Source: Paractinoplanes atraurantiacus (lineage in GTDB: Bacteria > Actinomycetota > Actinomycetes > Mycobacteriales > Micromonosporaceae). From it: a DNA stretch of 64,000 nucleotides. The number at the start of each line of letters is the position of its first letter. The first letter of the stretch is position 1. The stretch is from the NCBI RefSeq assembly GCF_900215205.1, contig NZ_OBDY01000016.1, positions 1-64,000 on the forward strand, in the 5' to 3' direction. Shown piece by piece: positions 16,959 to 25,912 of this stretch. Under the pieces are notes generated by a model, which worked only from the letters and a program-made list of their open reading frames with translations, was not told where the DNA came from and made no database searches. The translations under genes and the position numbers were made by a program.

Positions 16959-16970
16959 CTAGGTGACTAG
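16959..16970. promoter_or_regulatory. possible GntR operator
   Basis: CTAGGTGACTAG (two CTAG halves around GTGA) lies about 20 bp upstream of the YtrA-type gene and about 30 bp upstream of the divergent GNAT gene. The position suits an autorepressor; the assignment is a guess from position and symmetry. Confidence 0.4.
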
Positions 16971-17001
16971 CACAATATCAGTGCGCTCCACATGAGAGAA
17001 G

Positions 17002-17544
17002 ATGGAGGCCATGACCCTGACGAGCCGATTTGCCGAAATGTCGGATATGCCAGCTCTGGAGCCCTTGATCGCGGCGGCCATCGCGGAGAACCAGAAAGAC
17101 TTTCTGACGCCGTCGCAGATCGCGAGCAGCAACGCGATCATGGGGCTGGACACTCAGCTCATCAGCGACAAGACGTACTTCGTGATCGAGGAGGACGGGC
17201 AGATCGCCGGCTGCGGCGGGTGGAGCCGGCGGGCCACGCTCTACGGCGGCGACCATTCCACCGGGCGTGACGCGGGCCTGCTGGACCCTTCCAAAGATCC
17301 GGCCAAGGTACGGGCGATGTACACGCACCCGGCGCACACGCGGCGGGGGATCGGCCGGCTGATCCTGTCGCTCTGCGAGCAGGCCGCGGCGGCCGAGGGC
17401 TTCACCACGCTGGAACTGATGGGCACCCTGTCCGGGCAACCGCTTTACGAGGCGTACGGCTTCCACGTCGTCGAGCAGGTCGAGGACGCCCGCGGGGGCG
17501 CCCCCGTCCCGCTCGTACGCATGAGGAAGAAAGTCACCAGTTGA
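17002..17544 (+). CDS. GNAT-family N-acetyltransferase
   Basis: This 180-residue protein has the GNAT acetyl-CoA motif in VRAMYTHPAHTRRGIGRLILSLCEQAAA (the R-x-x-G-x-G/A core is RRGIGR, near residue 115). It ends in the GQPLYEAYGFHVVEQ beta-strand pair usual for motif B. Substrate is unknown. Start ATG 17002 is chosen; ATG 17011 (MTLTSRF) is also possible. Its 3-prime end overlaps the convergent gabD gene by 11 bp. Confidence 0.88.
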   Translation: MEAMTLTSRFAEMSDMPALEPLIAAAIAENQKDFLTPSQIASSNAIMGLDTQLISDKTYFVIEEDGQIAGCGGWSRRATLYGGDHSTGRDAGLLDPSKDPAKVRAMYTHPAHTRRGIGRLILSLCEQAAAAEGFTTLELMGTLSGQPLYEAYGFHVVEQVEDARGGAPVPLVRMRKKVTS

Positions 17545-18961
17545 CGGCGATGTACTTCGACTCGAGGTATTCGAGCAGGCCCTCGTGGCCGCCCTCGCGG
17601 CCGATGCCGCTCTGCTTGACGCCGCCGAACGGCGCCGCCGGGTCGCTGACCAGGCCCCGGTTGAGGCCGACCATGCCCGCCTCGATGGCCTCGCTCACCC
17701 GCAGGCCCCGGGCCAGGTCGGTCGTGTAGACGTACGCCACCAGGCCGAACTCGGTGTCGTTGGCGAGCCGGACGGCCTCGGCCTCGTCGGTGAAGGTCAC
17801 GATCGGCGCCACCGGCCCGAAGATCTCCTCGCGCAGGATCGGCGCGTCCGGCGCCACCCCGGTGAGCACGGTCGGCGGGTAGTAGTAGCCGGGACCGTCG
17901 GGACGGGAGCCGCCGGTGGCCGCGGTCGCGCCGCCGGAGAGGGCCTCCTTGACCAGGCTGTCGACCTTGCCGACGGTGTCCTCGTTGACCAGCGGGCCGA
18001 CCTGCGTGTTCTCGTCGGTGCCGGGGCCCACGCGCAGGGCGGACATGCGCTCGGCCAGCTTCTCGCTGAAGGCCGGCGCGATCGACGACTCGACGTAGAA
18101 GCGGTTGGCGGCCGTGCACGCCTCCCCGCCGTTGCGCATCTTGGCGATCATCGCGCCGTCGATCGCCGCGTCGAGGTCGGCGTCGGCGAAGACCAGGAAC
18201 GGCGCGTTGCCGCCCAGCTCCATCGACGTGTTGATCACGTTGTCGGCCGCCTGGGCGAGCAGGATGCGCCCGACCTCGGTCGAGCCGGTGAACGACAGCT
18301 TCCGCACCCGCGGGTCCTTGAGCATCTTGCCGACGACCTTGCCCGAGCTGCGCGACGGCAGCACGTTGACCACGCCCGAGGGCACGCCCGCCTCGGCCAG
18401 GATGGCGGCCATGGCCAGCGCGGTCAGCGGGGTGTCGCTGGCCGGCTTGAGCACGACCGTGCAGCCGGCGGCGAGCGCCGGGCCGATCTTGCGGGTGGCC
18501 ATGGCGGCCGGGAAGTTCCACGGTGTCACCAGCACGCAGACGCCGACCGGCTGGCGGGTGACCAGGATGCGGTTGGCGCCGGAGGGGGCGGTGGCGAAGT
18601 CGCCGGCGCCACGCACGGCCTCCTCGGCGAACCAGCGGAAGAACTCGGCCGCGTACGTCACCTCGCCCTTCGCGTCGACCAGCGCCTTGCCGTTCTCGAG
18701 GCTGATCAGCTTGGCCAGCTCGCCGGCCCGCTCGGTCATGAGCTCCCACGCCTTGCGCAGGGCCTCACCCCGTACGCGCGGAGCCGTGGCCGCCCAGGCC
18801 TTGCCCGCCTCGGCCGCCGCATCCACCGCGGCGGTCGCGTCCGCCTCCGACCCGTCCGCGACCGTCGCGATGACGTCGCCGGTCGCCGGGTCCTTCACAT
18901 CGAAACGGTCCCCGGTCGAGGAGGGGACCCACTTGCCGCCGATGAAGAGTTCAGTTTCCAC
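17534..18961 (-). CDS. gabD: NAD(P)-dependent succinate-semialdehyde dehydrogenase
   Basis: This 475-residue aldehyde dehydrogenase has the oxyanion Asn in TPWNFPAAM, the catalytic Glu in MELGGNAPF and the nucleophile Cys in GGEACTAANRF, plus RLANDTEFGLVAYVYT near the end. This pattern fits the GabD branch, which turns succinate semialdehyde into succinate in the GABA route. GTG 18961 with AGGACGAG upstream is the likely start. It is divergent from a peptide transporter 35 bp away. A related semialdehyde substrate cannot be excluded. Confidence 0.88.
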   Translation of the reverse strand: METELFIGGKWVPSSTGDRFDVKDPATGDVIATVADGSEADATAAVDAAAEAGKAWAATAPRVRGEALRKAWELMTERAGELAKLISLENGKALVDAKGEVTYAAEFFRWFAEEAVRGAGDFATAPSGANRILVTRQPVGVCVLVTPWNFPAAMATRKIGPALAAGCTVVLKPASDTPLTALAMAAILAEAGVPSGVVNVLPSRSSGKVVGKMLKDPRVRKLSFTGSTEVGRILLAQAADNVINTSMELGGNAPFLVFADADLDAAIDGAMIAKMRNGGEACTAANRFYVESSIAPAFSEKLAERMSALRVGPGTDENTQVGPLVNEDTVGKVDSLVKEALSGGATAATGGSRPDGPGYYYPPTVLTGVAPDAPILREEIFGPVAPIVTFTDEAEAVRLANDTEFGLVAYVYTTDLARGLRVSEAIEAGMVGLNRGLVSDPAAPFGGVKQSGIGREGGHEGLLEYLESKYIAVNW

Positions 18962-18996
18962 GCTCTTAGTCTCGTCCTGCTGGGTACACCACGCCA

Positions 18997-20439
18997 ATGG
19001 TGGAGACGACGACCGAGCGCACCTTCTTCGGCCAGCCCCGGCCGCTGGCCAACCTCTTCGGGGTCGAGTTGTGGGAGCGGTTCTCCTTCTACGGCATGCA
19101 GGGCATCCTGCTGATCTACCTCTACTACGAGGCCTCGCGGGGCGGCCTGGGCATCGACCAGGACACGGCGACGTCGATCGTCGGCGCCTACGGCGGCTCG
19201 GTCTACCTGGCCACGGTGGTCGGCGCCTGGTCGGCCGACCGCCTGTTCGGCCCGGAGAAGGTGCTCTTCGGCAGCGCGATCCTGGTCATGTGCGGGCACA
19301 TCGGGCTGTCGGTGATCCCGGGCATCGCGGGAGTGGCCGTGGGTCTGGTCCTGATCGCACTGGGCAGCGGCGGCGTCAAGGCGACAGCCACGTCGATCGT
19401 GGGCACCTTGTACGCGCCGGAGGACGAGCGCCGCGACGCCGGCTTCTCACTGTTCTACCTGGGCATCAACCTGGGTGCGCTGGTCGGGCCGTTGCTGACC
19501 GGCCTGCTCCAGCAGGAGGCGGGCTTTCATTGGGGCTTCGCGCTGGCGGCGGTCGGCATGGCGCTGGGCCTGACCCAGTACGCGCTCACCCGCGGCTCGC
19601 TGCCGGCCGCGGCGAGCCGGGTGGCCAATCCCCTGCCGCCCGGGCGCCGCCCGCTGGTCTTCGGTGCCGCCCTGGCCGTGGTCGCGGTCATCGCGGTGCT
19701 CGCCTTCACCGGCCTGATCCCCGCTTCGCATCTGTCGGACATCGTCGTCGTTCTTTCGATCCTCGCCGCGGTCGCCTACTTCGTGGTGATCCTCAGCAGC
19801 CGAAAGATCGATCACGTGGAGCGGAACCGTGTCTACGCGTTCATCCCGATGTTCATCGCCTCGGCGGCGTTCTGGTCGCTCTATCAGCAGCAGTTCACGG
19901 TGGTCACGATCTATTCGGACAAACGGCTCGACCGCGACATCTTCGGCTGGACGATGCCGGTCTCCTGGGTGCAGTCGATCAACCCGGTCTTCATCATCAT
20001 CCTGTCCGGCGTCTTCGCCGCCCTCTGGACCCGGCTCGGCGACCGCCAGCCCTCCAGCCCGGTGAAGTTCGCCGCCGGCACCGCCATCATGGGCGTCGCG
20101 TTCCTGCTGTTCCTGCCCTTCGCCGGCAGCGCCAGCGTCCCCCTGCTCGGCCTGGCCGGCATCCTGCTGGTCTTCACCGTCGCCGAGCTGCTGCTCTCCC
20201 CCGTCGGCCTGTCCCTGTCGACCAAGCTGGCCCCGCGCGCCTTCCAGACCCAGATGGTCGCCCTGTTCTTCCTGTCGGTCGCCCTGGGCACGGCCCTGTC
20301 GGGCACCCTCGCCGGCTACTACAGCGAGGACCACGAGGTCGCGTACTTCGGCATCCTGGGCTTGATCGCCATAGCCCTGGGCGGCATCCTGTGGGCCATG
20401 AGCCCGTGGATCCGCCGCCTGATGGGCGGCATCCGGTAG
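18997..20439 (+). CDS. POT/PTR-family proton-dependent peptide transporter
   Basis: This 480-residue polytopic protein carries the POT signature ELWERFSFYGMQ (ExxER motif, residues about 24-35), SIVGAYGGSVYLATVVGAWSADR, and FYLGINLGALVGPLL in helix 4/5. About 12-14 hydrophobic helices are visible. Members import di- and tripeptides with protons. It is divergent from gabD and has no operon partner downstream. Confidence 0.92.
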   Translation: MVETTTERTFFGQPRPLANLFGVELWERFSFYGMQGILLIYLYYEASRGGLGIDQDTATSIVGAYGGSVYLATVVGAWSADRLFGPEKVLFGSAILVMCGHIGLSVIPGIAGVAVGLVLIALGSGGVKATATSIVGTLYAPEDERRDAGFSLFYLGINLGALVGPLLTGLLQQEAGFHWGFALAAVGMALGLTQYALTRGSLPAAASRVANPLPPGRRPLVFGAALAVVAVIAVLAFTGLIPASHLSDIVVVLSILAAVAYFVVILSSRKIDHVERNRVYAFIPMFIASAAFWSLYQQQFTVVTIYSDKRLDRDIFGWTMPVSWVQSINPVFIIILSGVFAALWTRLGDRQPSSPVKFAAGTAIMGVAFLLFLPFAGSASVPLLGLAGILLVFTVAELLLSPVGLSLSTKLAPRAFQTQMVALFFLSVALGTALSGTLAGYYSEDHEVAYFGILGLIAIALGGILWAMSPWIRRLMGGIR

Positions 20440-20441
20440 GG

Positions 20442-20876
20442 CTACAGCGCCTCCAGAGTCTCCTGCAGCGCCGTCAGCTCCGGCGCGATTGTCCGGCCGG
20501 GCTCGTCCAGCACGCCGTCCACCAGATCGTGGTTGCGGTGGTAGCAGTCGACCCGCTCGGGGGGCATGTCGTCCGGATTGACGGCCCAGGCCTTCTGGTC
20601 CCAGTCCCAGTGCAGGTTGCCGTCAGATCCCGCGTCCACCACCGCGAACGACCCGGCGGGAAGCCGCCGCCCGGCGTCGTCGACCAGCGTCACCTCGCCG
20701 GCGACGATCGTCGGCGGGTCGCCCTCGGAGTACTGCTTCGGCCCGACGGTCAACGCCAGCCGGTCGTACGAGCCGGCCGCCACCGTGAAGCGCATGTCCA
20801 CATCGAGCGGAAACGGAACCTCCGGAACATCCGGATCGTTGGGGATCAGCAGCTTACTCCACGTTGGTGCCCTCAC
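20442..20876 (-). CDS. hypothetical protein, 144 residues
   Basis: The likely start is GTG 20876, inside the end of the upstream gene, giving a 23-bp overlap. The protein reads like a small beta-rich domain: DVDMRFTVAAGSYDRLALTV, GEVTLVDDAGRRLPAGSFAVVDAG, then DWDQKAWAVNPDDMPPERVDCYHRNHDLVDGVL. No signal peptide is seen. Family is not recognised. It probably forms a two-gene unit with the membrane-anchored protein upstream. Confidence 0.6.
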   Translation of the reverse strand: MRAPTWSKLLIPNDPDVPEVPFPLDVDMRFTVAAGSYDRLALTVGPKQYSEGDPPTIVAGEVTLVDDAGRRLPAGSFAVVDAGSDGNLHWDWDQKAWAVNPDDMPPERVDCYHRNHDLVDGVLDEPGRTIAPELTALQETLEAL

Positions 20877-21147
20877 CCGCTTTGCCGGAGATTGTGTCGA
20901 CCAGATAGGCCGCCACGGCACTGACCTTGGGATCGGAGCGCGCCGACTGCGCTGAGGCGGCGAGCTCGTTGGCCCGCCGCGCCTGCTCGACCCCGGACGT
21001 GGCGACCTGATTGCCCCGCCGGGCCAGCACGGTCGGGACGATCACGGCGGCCAGGGCGATCACCAGGCCGAACGCGGTCAGCAGATCGGCCCGGGTCCAG
21101 GGCTGCCCCCGGCGCAGGAGGTGCCGCAACAGCGGTATCCGGCTCAT
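20854..21147 (-). CDS. small single-pass membrane hypothetical protein
   Basis: This 97-residue protein has a basic N-terminus (RHLLRRGQPWTRADLL) and one membrane helix at about residues 23-42 (LTAFGLVIALAAVIVPTVLA). A helical, Ala/Arg-rich outer or inner tail follows. Function is not recognised. It precedes and overlaps the 144-residue gene. Confidence 0.6.
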   Translation of the reverse strand: MSRIPLLRHLLRRGQPWTRADLLTAFGLVIALAAVIVPTVLARRGNQVATSGVEQARRANELAASAQSARSDPKVSAVAAYLVDTISGKAGEGTNVE

Positions 21148-21291
21148 ACGCCGATCATTACATCGTCATCGGTGAATGCTTGCCTACCCGCCGTGCCAAC
21201 CGCCGCCCGAGATCAGCCGGACGAGCGCGACCTGCACCGGCCCAAGACCAGCGACGGACTTACGACACTCACGCCGCGCTAGGGTGTGTCG

Positions 21292-21749
21292 GTGGCCGGG
21301 CCGGTGGTCTTCTGGGACTTCGACGGGACGCTGGCCCACCGGCGAGGCATGTGGAGCACCTGCCTGGTGGAGTGCCTGGCCGAGGTGAGCGGCGGCACCA
21401 CGGCGATCAGCCGCGACGACCTTCGCCCGTTCCTCGGCTCCGGCTTTCCGTGGCATGAGCACGAGGCCGGTCACGAGCACCTGGCGCCGGGCTGGTCCGT
21501 CACCGTTTCACCGAGCCCGGCCCGTGGGTGGTCTTCCCCGAAGCCGAGCCGTCGCTGCGGCGGCTCGCCGAGGCCGGCTGGCGCAACGCCATCCTGAGCA
21601 ACCACGTGCCCGAGCTCGACCGCCTCGTGACCGGCCTGGGCCTGGGCGAGCACGTGCACGCGGTCTTCACGTCGGCCGTCGTCGGCTGGGAGAAGCCCAA
21701 CGTCAAGTTCTTCGGGTGCTCTCGTCCTGACAACCGTTCAGTCGCCTGA
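21292..21749 (+). pseudogene. HAD-family hydrolase, frameshifted and truncated
   Basis: The first frame (GTG 21292) gives VVFWDFDGTLAHRRG, the HAD motif I with both Asp residues, and runs well to about base 21495. The sensible sequence then continues in another frame: HRFTEPGPWVVFPEAEPSLRRLAEAGWRNAILSNHVPELD (motif II, Ser-Asn) and GWEKPNVKFF (motif III Lys). At about base 21715 homology-like sequence stops and the frame ends at 21749, before motif IV with its metal Asp. So there is one frameshift plus loss of the C-terminus. Probably dead. Confidence 0.75.
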
Positions 21750-21819
21750 TGGATGGCGATCTACCGGCTTCCTCTTCGATGCTGCTCTCGTCGGCGGCTG
21801 ACACGGGAGGGAGATCGCA

Positions 21820-23145
21820 GTGTCCGCTCCTGCTCCTGCGTTCGATCGCATCACGTACGAGAGAAGGTTCCGCAAGGCGGGCGTCCCGGCTCTCACCTAC
21901 GACTACAGCCTGCGCGAACATGTCGCGCCGCGGGTGCTGCCCCCGCTGACCGCGGCCGCCGCGACCGTGCCGTTCGTCCTCGCCGGTGGGCGGGGCTTCT
22001 GGACGATCCTCGTCATCTGGCTCGGGTCGACCGCCGCCTTCCAGCTCCTCGCGTCCTGGATGCCGGTGCGCGGGACGATGGTCGTCATCTGCTGGGCGTG
22101 GCCGGTTGCGGTTCCTCTGCTGTACGCGGTCCTGTCCCCCACCGCTCTGCCGGACATCCTGCCGTCGGGCGTGAAGACCCCCGCGGACCCCGGGTACGCC
22201 GACCTGCTCCTGACGGCCGGGCTGTCCGCTCTGTACCTGGCCGCGATCTGGGCCTGCGTGGCGCTGCTGCTCCTGGCCTCGGTCTGGGTCGGCGCGGTGT
22301 CGCTGGCCAAGCACGCGCTGGCCGACTTCTTCAGCCACATGCCGGGGATCGTGCGGCTGCAGACCAAGACATTGCCGGCGATGGTGGTGCTCACCCTCTT
22401 CCTGTTCCTCAACGCCGACGTGTGGCAGGCCGCCGAGCATCTCGACGCGGGCCGGCTCAGCCTGGCCCTGCTGCTGTTCGCGGTGGTGGCCCTGTTCGCG
22501 GGCGGGGCCCGCATCCGGGAGGTCCGCGACAACCTGAGCCGCGTCCACGGCCGGCTCGGCACGGGCGGCGCCGGCCAGGCGCTGCCCGCGCTCACGGCCG
22601 CGCAGCGTTTCAACGTGGCGATGGCGCTCACCACCCGGCAGCTGGCCGGGGCGGTGTGGGTTGGCGTGGGTGTCTTCCTGTACTTTTTCACCCTCGGCGT
22701 GATCGTGCTGGTCCCGGACACGATGAAGCAGTGGCTCGGAGCCGGCTACGAGACGCTGTCGTGGAGCGACGACGTGCCGGTCGCCCTGGTGCATGTCGCG
22801 GGGCTGCTCGCCGGGTTCTCGGCGATGGCCTTCACGGTCGCGTCGGCGACGGACTCCGCGTACCGCAGGGACTACTTCGATCCGATCTCCGATGAGATCG
22901 CGCAGATTCTGAGCCTGCACGTCACGTACGCCAGCCATCTCGGTGTTCCCCGGCGCAACGTCTGGCAGGTGCGCTTCTCGTCGTGGGTCATCGAGCGGGC
23001 CGGCGGCGTCAGCCCGTACTACACCGCCCTCGCCGTGCAGACCCTGTCGCGGACCTACGACGCTGGCACCTCCGGGCTCGTGGTGGCCCAGGCGGCGAGC
23101 AAGGTGAGTGCCTCGGCGGACGGGGAGCCGGGCTCGGCGGTGTAG
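21820..23145 (+). CDS. integral membrane protein of unknown function
   Basis: This 441-residue protein starts at GTG 21820 behind GGGAGGGA. Hydrophobic helices are at about residues 42-65, 67-85, 87-105, 130-160, 185-200, 212-230, 270-295 and 315-340. A cytoplasmic tail follows (SDEIAQILSLHVTYASHLGVPRRNVWQVRFSSWVIER). The last 30 residues are antisense to the MmyB-type regulator gene, an overlap of 91 bp, and look low-complexity. The original C-terminus may have been lost. No family is recognised. Confidence 0.6.
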   Translation: MSAPAPAFDRITYERRFRKAGVPALTYDYSLREHVAPRVLPPLTAAAATVPFVLAGGRGFWTILVIWLGSTAAFQLLASWMPVRGTMVVICWAWPVAVPLLYAVLSPTALPDILPSGVKTPADPGYADLLLTAGLSALYLAAIWACVALLLLASVWVGAVSLAKHALADFFSHMPGIVRLQTKTLPAMVVLTLFLFLNADVWQAAEHLDAGRLSLALLLFAVVALFAGGARIREVRDNLSRVHGRLGTGGAGQALPALTAAQRFNVAMALTTRQLAGAVWVGVGVFLYFFTLGVIVLVPDTMKQWLGAGYETLSWSDDVPVALVHVAGLLAGFSAMAFTVASATDSAYRRDYFDPISDEIAQILSLHVTYASHLGVPRRNVWQVRFSSWVIERAGGVSPYYTALAVQTLSRTYDAGTSGLVVAQAASKVSASADGEPGSAV

Positions 23146-23918
23146 ACGGTCATCGTGAGGCCGGGGTCGGCGCGCAGGTCGAAGCTTTCGTAGGCGAGCG
23201 TCAAGGCGCCCACGACGTGATGGTGGAAGTGTTTGACGCCGGTGCCGTGGGTGCGCACGTCGTGGCTGGCCCAGCGGCGGCGGAAGTCGTCGCTGCGGGT
23301 GGACAGCTCACCGACCAGGTCGTGCAGGTCTTTGTCGTGGGGATCCTTGCCGGCCGCGGTACGCAGGTTGGCCACCGCCGTGTCGGCGGCGAGGTCCCAG
23401 TCGGGGTGGAAGCGTCGGGCCGCCTCGTCGAGGAAGGTGAACCGGGCGAAGTTGGGCGGCCGGCCCGGATCGGTGTAGAGGTCGCTGAACATGGCCCGGC
23501 CGAGCGTGTTGGTGGCGAGCAGGTCCAGCCGGCCGGTGCCGACGCCGGCCGGGGCGGTCAGGGCGTCCAGCGACCACTGCACGCTGGGCCGGACGATCCA
23601 CTCCCCCGGCTGGCGGCGACGGCGGCGGGCCGCGGCGGCGCCGGCCTCGTGGGCCAGGCGCAGCAGGTGGGTGCGTTCCGCTTCATCGAGGCGCAGGGCG
23701 CGGGCGATCGCCTCGAGGACGCCGGCCGAGACGCCCCGCAGGGAACCGCGCTCGACCTGGGCGTAGTACTCGACGCTCACGCCGGCCAGGGCGGCCACCT
23801 CGCTGCGCCGCAGGCCCGGCACGCGGCGCGGGCCGCCGGCGGGCAGGCCCGCCTGGGCGGGGGTGATCCTGGCGCGGCGTGAGACGAGGAATTCGCGCAC
23901 GTCGGCTCGGTTGTCCAC
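23055..23918 (-). CDS. MmyB-like helix-turn-helix regulator
   Basis: This 287-residue protein has an N-terminal XRE helix-turn-helix (LRRSEVAALAGVSVEYYAQVERGSLRGVSAGVLEAIARAL, residues about 38-77). It is followed by the MmyB-type ligand-binding domain with LLATNTLGRAMFSDLYTDPGRPPNFARFTFLDEAARRFHPDW and HHVVGALTLAYESFDL. The family often sits beside short-chain dehydrogenase genes; none is adjacent here. GTG 23918 was chosen since the longer frame lacks homology-like sequence. It overlaps the convergent membrane protein gene. Confidence 0.9.
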   Translation of the reverse strand: MDNRADVREFLVSRRARITPAQAGLPAGGPRRVPGLRRSEVAALAGVSVEYYAQVERGSLRGVSAGVLEAIARALRLDEAERTHLLRLAHEAGAAAARRRRRQPGEWIVRPSVQWSLDALTAPAGVGTGRLDLLATNTLGRAMFSDLYTDPGRPPNFARFTFLDEAARRFHPDWDLAADTAVANLRTAAGKDPHDKDLHDLVGELSTRSDDFRRRWASHDVRTHGTGVKHFHHHVVGALTLAYESFDLRADPGLTMTVYTAEPGSPSAEALTLLAAWATTSPEVPAS

Positions 23919-24019
23919 GGTCCCGAGGCTACGGCGCGGGCCGGGAATGTGGGGTGTGCTGGTGGCACACCTGTCGTCAGTAGCTTCCACCTGCCGCGCG
24001 GCGGGCGTGCGATGCAGGA

Positions 24020-24475
24020 ATGAACTCGATCCTCGCCGGCGCGGCCGCGCTGATGCTCGCCGCCGTGGCCGGATGCTCGGTGCCCGCGGCGGCCCCGGCC
24101 CCTCTTCCGGCCGGCGGCGGCGCCTCGGTCGTGCTGCGGTTCGGTCACCATGCCGTACGGGCGACCCTGACCGGCAGCCCGGCCGCGCGGCAGCTCGCCG
24201 GGATGCTGCCGGTGACCGTACAGCTCAAGGATGTGTGGGGTCAGGCGAAGTCCGGCCGCCTACCGCAACCACTGACCGTGCAGGACGCTGTCGCCGTGCA
24301 CGACCCGGCGCCGGGCCACATCTATTTCTGGCCGCTGACCGAGGTCATCGCCGTCTACTACGACGACCTCGGCCAGCGGGTGCCCGCGCCGGGACTGGTT
24401 GCCCTCGGCACGATCGACGACGGCCTGACCGAGATCACCGCCATCGGCCGCGGTGCCGCCGTCCGCATCGAGTGA
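24020..24475 (+). CDS. cyclophilin-like-fold lipoprotein
   Basis: This 151-residue protein has a lipobox VAGCS with Cys19. The following domain (VRATLTGSPAARQLAGMLPVTVQLKD, HIYFWPLTEVIAVYYDD, VPAPGLVALGTIDDGL) matches the small beta-barrel 'cyclophilin-like' family. Those domains are not shown to be prolyl isomerases. It ends one base before the convergent secreted protein gene. Confidence 0.8.
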   Translation: MNSILAGAAALMLAAVAGCSVPAAAPAPLPAGGGASVVLRFGHHAVRATLTGSPAARQLAGMLPVTVQLKDVWGQAKSGRLPQPLTVQDAVAVHDPAPGHIYFWPLTEVIAVYYDDLGQRVPAPGLVALGTIDDGLTEITAIGRGAAVRIE

Positions 24476-25465
24476 TCAGCTGTTCTTGGTCGTGACGACC
24501 TTCGTGCCGGACGCCTTGAGGGTGTACGCGGTGGTTTTGTGGGTCCACGGGTTGGTGGCGTACACGCGGACACCGTTGGTCGTGTTCTTGGTTTTGACCA
24601 TGGTCAGTCGCAGGGACTTGTTGGCCGCCGCGACGTCGCGCCGGACCACCTTGCGCAGCGAGGCGACCTTGACCTTGTGGCCGTGCGCGGCCTTGCGCGC
24701 GTCGGCGGCGCCCTGGCGGGCTACCTGCTTCACGATGGTGGGCATGTCCAGGTAGGTGATGCCCTGGTCCAGCGCGGCGGCGCCGATCGTGGCCGTCGCC
24801 GCCGGCACCGTCACGTGCTGCGGGCCGTAGGCGTAGGCCAGCGTGACGGCCACGCCGTCGTCGGTCGCCCGGGCCGAGGTCAGCACCCCGGCCGGGTTGA
24901 CGTGGATGGTGACGGTCGTGCTGTCGGCCTTGAACCGGTAGTCGGCGGGCGCGTCGTCGTGCACCGTTTTGGTGCCGGCGTGGTCGGTGTCGTCGGTCAG
25001 GACGGTCGCCGGGGAGGTGGCGGCGTCCTTGACGTACGCGTCGAAATTGAGCGCCTTGTCCGCGGTGAACACGAACTTGACCGCGGGCCGGCCCATCATC
25101 TTCACCGCCGACCGCGCCGTCGGGTCGCCCAGGTACTCGTACCGGCCCTTGCCGGCCACCGCGTATTCGGCCGCCATCAGCCCGCCGGAGATGAACCGCT
25201 CGAACCCCACCCCACCGGCCGGGTCGGCCACGAACAGGCCGGAACCGGACAGCTGGCCGGACAGGCCCGTCGTGGCCCTCCAGCCGGGGGCGGCCGCGGC
25301 GGTCGACGTGGTGGCCACCGACTTCAGCGCCGCGGCCATCTGAGCGGCGGACAGCTGGGTCGCGGTGTCGGCGGCGTACGCGGCACCGGGAGCGACGACG
25401 AGGCCGGCGGTCAGGGAGACGGCGGCCGTGAGCAACGCGGGCCGGGACAGGCGGGACATGGGCAC
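24476..25465 (-). CDS. secreted hypothetical protein
   Basis: This 329-residue protein has a Sec signal peptide (SRLSRPALLTAAVSLTAGLV, cleavage near AYAA, residue 31). The mature part has repeated Thr/Ala beta-strand-like segments, such as YRFKADSTTVTIHVNPAGVLTSARA, resembling LppX/LolA-type sheets. A basic C-terminal part follows (KAAHGHKVKVASLRKVVRRDVAAANK). No Cys lipobox or catalytic motif is seen. Starts at 25465 or 25459. Function is unknown. Confidence 0.65.
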   Translation of the reverse strand: MPMSRLSRPALLTAAVSLTAGLVVAPGAAYAADTATQLSAAQMAAALKSVATTSTAAAAPGWRATTGLSGQLSGSGLFVADPAGGVGFERFISGGLMAAEYAVAGKGRYEYLGDPTARSAVKMMGRPAVKFVFTADKALNFDAYVKDAATSPATVLTDDTDHAGTKTVHDDAPADYRFKADSTTVTIHVNPAGVLTSARATDDGVAVTLAYAYGPQHVTVPAATATIGAAALDQGITYLDMPTIVKQVARQGAADARKAAHGHKVKVASLRKVVRRDVAAANKSLRLTMVKTKNTTNGVRVYATNPWTHKTTAYTLKASGTKVVTTKNS

Positions 25466-25564
25466 CTCACGCAGAAGCAGATATGAGGCCCGACCATATG
25501 CCGCGAAATCCGACTAAAGCATCGCCTATGCGGGCACAGTACCCGCCGAACGGAGGGCCGGCGC

Positions 25565-25798
25565 TCACGCTTCAGGTTCGATGACCTTGGCGAGAGCGGT
25601 GATGGCGACGGCGGCGCGGATGAACTGGTTCTCGGCCAGGTCGCCGATCGTGTCGATGCCGAAGGCCAGCGACAGGCCCTGCGCCTCCTCGTCGCTGACG
25701 CCGGACAGGGCCGAGACCGGCGCCGCCACGAGGTCTTTCAGGTCGAGGGAACGGTACGGCTCGTCGAGAAGGGCGTCGAGGTTCGCAGTCACTGCCAT
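25565..25798 (-). CDS. small conserved actinobacterial-type protein with HhH-like segment
   Basis: This 77-residue protein starts at ATG 25798. The pattern [52 protein letters not shown] resembles a helix-hairpin-helix-like fold (L-x-G-V-x-x-x-x-A-x-x-L). Such small proteins are common in actinobacteria and have no known role. It stands alone, with its start facing the divergent dehydrogenase gene. Confidence 0.65.
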   Translation of the reverse strand: MAVTANLDALLDEPYRSLDLKDLVAAPVSALSGVSDEEAQGLSLAFGIDTIGDLAENQFIRAAVAITALAKVIEPEA

Positions 25799-25912
25799 GC
25801 CCGCACCATCGCACGCCCCGGCGGCCGGGGACCGTCCCGTTTCGGATGGCGCGAACCAATGCCGCCGGATTGGATCGGGTGCCGCCGCCGCGCTGCTCCT
25901 AGCCTCGGGCGC

